DNA of 5,741 bases from assembly GCA_022821935.1 (NCBI GenBank), contig JAJECR010000077.1:1-5741 (forward strand), in the 5' to 3' direction. The stretch is from Candidatus Latescibacterota bacterium (GTDB lineage: Bacteria; JAAXHH01). The notes under the pieces were generated by a model. That model saw only the letters and a program-made list of their open reading frames with translations, was not told the DNA's origin and searched no databases. The stretch's first letter is position 1. The number at the start of each line of letters is the position of its first letter. The translations under genes were made by a program, and so were the position numbers. Below are positions 3,427 through 5,741 of this stretch, one piece after another.

Positions 3427-5741
3427 CTACAGATTCAGCAGGTAGGATACCTTGGCGACGATCTGCTGGTCCCGCAACCTGAGTGGCGTCCGGTCGTAAA
3501 CCCCGAAAGTGCCGTCGGTATCGAGGTCGTCGTCGCGGAACTGGTTGAAGGCCAGGAAGAAGGAATGGCCGAAGGGCGACCTGTAGGCGAGAAGTAGATT
3601 CATGGTCACGGTGTTCAGGTGGAAGTCATCTATCTCCCGCTGCCTGTCCGCATTTAACTGGATGAAGGAGGAGAACGACAGGTTCGGCGTAAAGGCGTAA
3701 CTCAACCGGACACTCGGTATGAGTTGCGTGCGATGGTCGTATTCGTCGGCCTCCAGCCCCAGGCGGTTGCCCCGGTCGACCTGGCTGCGGGTAAGGCCCG
3801 GTTCCAGCGCGAATCGGGGGTTCGGCTTGATGGACAGTTCGCTCGAAAGACTGAGGAGGTCGGCGCCGTAGAATCGACCGAACTGGGCACTGCCCCGGAG
3901 TGAGACTTTCCGGCCGCTGTCGGTAAAGAGGAAAAAACTGCCCTGGTTGAAGGTATAGGACCCTTCGGTGAAATGTACGCCGGCGATGCGCGTCGTCTTG
4001 CTGAGGGTATCGAAGTTCATGTTGTATGACGCGGAAATCCACAGCCCCCTTTCCAGTTCCAGGAAGACATTGGGCTGGAAGGACCAGGAGTCGGCATCGG
4101 AGAAACCCGTGTTCTTCCGGGTCACGTAGTTACTTCTGAATCCCGCGCTGATCCGCCGTATGCCATACCGGCGGAGGAATTTGTTGACCGTTAAGCCGCC
4201 CCCCAACCGCTGCAGGCCTTCGTCCCGGACCAGGCCGGACTGGGCGATGAAGTCCTCGCCGATGTCCAGGTAGGAAATCCCGTACATGAGCCACCGGTTC
4301 TGCCACCGCTCGATGATCCGGAAGGTCCAGTCCTGGTTGCTGGTGCTCAGCGTATCGGTCCAGCTCTTGGCGAAAGTGATCTGTCCCCGGTGATTGGTCC
4401 GCTGCGAAGCCAGGTTCAGGTCGAACCCCAACACCCGGTTGTAGTCGGATTCCGCGTACCGGGGTATGGCGATCCCGATCCGGTCGTCGAACCGGGGATT
4501 CGGCTCCTTGAAGGTGGCCATCATGCCCACGCTCGACCGCGACCCGAAGTCCCTCAAGACACGCAGGGCCTGCCAGTTGGTCAGCGGTTCCGTCTTCTGT
4601 TCCCCGTCGTCTTCGTACTCGGTCTCCCGGGACTGAACGTTCAAAAATCCAACCGTCGTGCGTCCGACCTTGCCCGTAAGGCGCATGCCGAGGTCGATGG
4701 GGACGGACTGTCCATCCGGCAACTGTCGTCCCACGCGGCGGCTGAAGAAAAGCTGGGGCGTCAAGTCGCCGCCTCTGCGCATCGGCCCACGTCGCTGCGG
4801 CCGCTGGTTAAGGGTGAAGATATCGCTGCGTTCCAGGAAGAACGGGCGCTTTTCAGTAAACTGGAATTCGAACCGGGAAAGGTTCACGACCTCGTCGTCC
4901 GCTTCCACCTGGGCGAAATCCGGGTTAACCGTGGCGTTCAGCGTCATCCCGGACGTAACGCTGACCTTGAGGTCGCCGCCCAGGCTCCGCTGCATGCCGT
5001 TGTCCAGTTCCGTCACGGCGATCGGACGGGCGGGCGTCGGGGCGGATTCGGTAAACCGGGAAGACTGGGCGCCAAGCACGGTGAAGGGAGTGGCCTGTAC
5101 TCGGCCGCCCGGCGTGATATTCGAAAGGGCCGTCAGGCGGCCGCCCTTGCCGAAGCGATATAGCGCCTGGTCGCCGTCCCTGAGGCTCAGGGGAACCCAG
5201 AAAGATTCCTCCCTGCTGCGCTGGATACGACGTCCGAAGTTTATGCCCCACATCTGATTCTGGCGCCTGGGAAACCGCAGCGTATGGAAGGGGATCACGT
5301 ATTCGGCCGACCAGCCGTAATCGTACACCTGGCTCGCCGCATTCCACAACCCGTTCCAGTCACGATCCGAGTTATTGCCTTCGGAACTGACGAAGGAGTC
5401 GGCCCGGGCGCCGTTGGGATTGGTCTGGAATTCGAAGGCTTCGCGGTATTGGTCGAGGGATGCGATAACGACCGTTACCATGTCGTTGGAGAAACTCATC
5501 CGGGTGTCCCGTTGCATGTCCGGGGCCATGATCTGCTCCGGATTGGGATCGAAGCAGACAAAACCTATATAAAGGTTCTTGTCGTCGTAAAGCACGCGGA
5601 CTTCGGTTGGATGAGTCGCCGGGGCGCCTTCTACCGGCTCGAGCTGGAAGAAATCGCCGGCGACATCCGCCTGCTGCCATTCGATCTCATCCAGATGGCC
5701 GTCCACCTCGATCGCGGAAGTCGCCCGCTTAGCCTCCAGCA
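3427..5741 (-). CDS. CBM9-like/DUF5916 outer-membrane protein (5' end outside window)
   Basis: The frame is open from the window edge to TAG at 3427-3429, giving 770 visible residues. Reading starts LEAKRATSAIEVDGHLDEIEW. The GTG at 5704-5706 is the Val of the conserved '(I/V)DG.LDE..W' motif rather than a start, and the true start with its signal peptide lies upstream. The N-terminal ~190 residues form a carbohydrate-binding-module-family-9-like domain: VRVLYDDKNLYIGFVCFD (47-64), EFQTNPNGARAD (103-114), WSAEYVIPFHTLRFP (143-157). The DUF5916 barrel follows, with hallmark TVNPDFAQVEAD (270-281), TEKRPFFLE (295-303) and an LFFSRRVGR block, and it ends KVSYLLNL. About 480 C-terminal residues alternate polar and hydrophobic like outer-membrane strands. 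Members are found in FCB bacteria, and the substrate is not established. The sugar link is by fold only. It lies 35 bp upstream of the small barrel gene and is probably cotranscribed with it. Confidence 0.92.
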   Translation of the reverse strand, partial: LEAKRATSAIEVDGHLDEIEWQQADVAGDFFQLEPVEGAPATHPTEVRVLYDDKNLYIGFVCFDPNPEQIMAPDMQRDTRMSFSNDMVTVVIASLDQYREAFEFQTNPNGARADSFVSSEGNNSDRDWNGLWNAASQVYDYGWSAEYVIPFHTLRFPRRQNQMWGINFGRRIQRSREESFWVPLSLRDGDQALYRFGKGGRLTALSNITPGGRVQATPFTVLGAQSSRFTESAPTPARPIAVTELDNGMQRSLGGDLKVSVTSGMTLNATVNPDFAQVEADDEVVNLSRFEFQFTEKRPFFLERSDIFTLNQRPQRRGPMRRGGDLTPQLFFSRRVGRQLPDGQSVPIDLGMRLTGKVGRTTVGFLNVQSRETEYEDDGEQKTEPLTNWQALRVLRDFGSRSSVGMMATFKEPNPRFDDRIGIAIPRYAESDYNRVLGFDLNLASQRTNHRGQITFAKSWTDTLSTSNQDWTFRIIERWQNRWLMYGISYLDIGEDFIAQSGLVRDEGLQRLGGGLTVNKFLRRYGIRRISAGFRSNYVTRKNTGFSDADSWSFQPNVFLELERGLWISASYNMNFDTLSKTTRIAGVHFTEGSYTFNQGSFFLFTDSGRKVSLRGSAQFGRFYGADLLSLSSELSIKPNPRFALEPGLTRSQVDRGNRLGLEADEYDHRTQLIPSVRLSYAFTPNLSFSSFIQLNADRQREIDDFHLNTVTMNLLLAYRSPFGHSFFLAFNQFRDDDLDTDGTFGVYDRTPLRLRDQQIVAKVSYLLNL

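Noticed and set aside
4390..5257. Plus-strand open frames of 257 and 199 codons opposite the DUF5916 gene
   Set aside because: They are antisense shadows in GC-rich coding DNA. The minus strand carries the conserved DUF5916 motifs in that same interval.
5704..5706. GTG as start codon of the DUF5916 protein
   Set aside because: The frame stays open to the window edge, and the GTG encodes the Val of the conserved VDGHLDE motif. A signal peptide would be needed upstream of it.

Overview
The window looks like a piece of a moderately high-GC, Gram-negative bacterial chromosome. Two genes encode outer-membrane beta-barrel proteins. One belongs to the CBM9-like/DUF5916 family, which is common in FCB-group bacteria (Bacteroidota, Gemmatimonadota, Latescibacterota and relatives). 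I infer an FCB-type, probably environmental genome, but the sequence does not fix the phylum.

Layout. Position 2-493 (+) is the 3' end of an FAD-dependent pyridine-nucleotide oxidoreductase that begins outside the window. Positions 494-1540 form a scrambled accessory patch. It holds relics of a second arginase gene and two copies of the 3' tail of an outer-membrane-protein gene, all in minus-strand sense, with an intact lower-GC gene for a DUF998 membrane protein (723-1352, +) in their middle. Three co-oriented minus-strand genes follow, in transcription order: a DUF5916 outer-membrane protein (5741-3427, start outside the window), a roughly 300-residue opacity-type beta-barrel protein (3391-2486), and an intact arginase/agmatinase-family ureohydrolase resembling plant arginases (2377-1541). 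Gaps of 35 and 108 bp make an operon possible.

The most notable structure is the history written between 494 and 1600. The segment 'arginase 3' end + TAG + in-frame outer-membrane-protein tail' occurs twice in direct orientation (537-686 and 1451-1597; 132 of 147 aligned bases match, plus one 3-base indel). A fragment of an arginase N-terminal region lies at 1358-1408. Read along the minus strand, the order is: intact barrel gene, intact arginase, barrel tail, arginase N-terminal scrap, DUF998 gene (opposite strand), arginase C-terminal scrap, barrel tail. The simplest reading is a tandem amplification of a (barrel tail + arginase) unit. The middle of the second arginase was then replaced by a foreign DUF998 gene; about 626 bp were lost and about 671 bp gained.

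I see no CRISPR array, tRNA, rRNA, transposase, integrase or recognisable defence system. The gene functions are ordinary; the rearrangement is the part worth checking.
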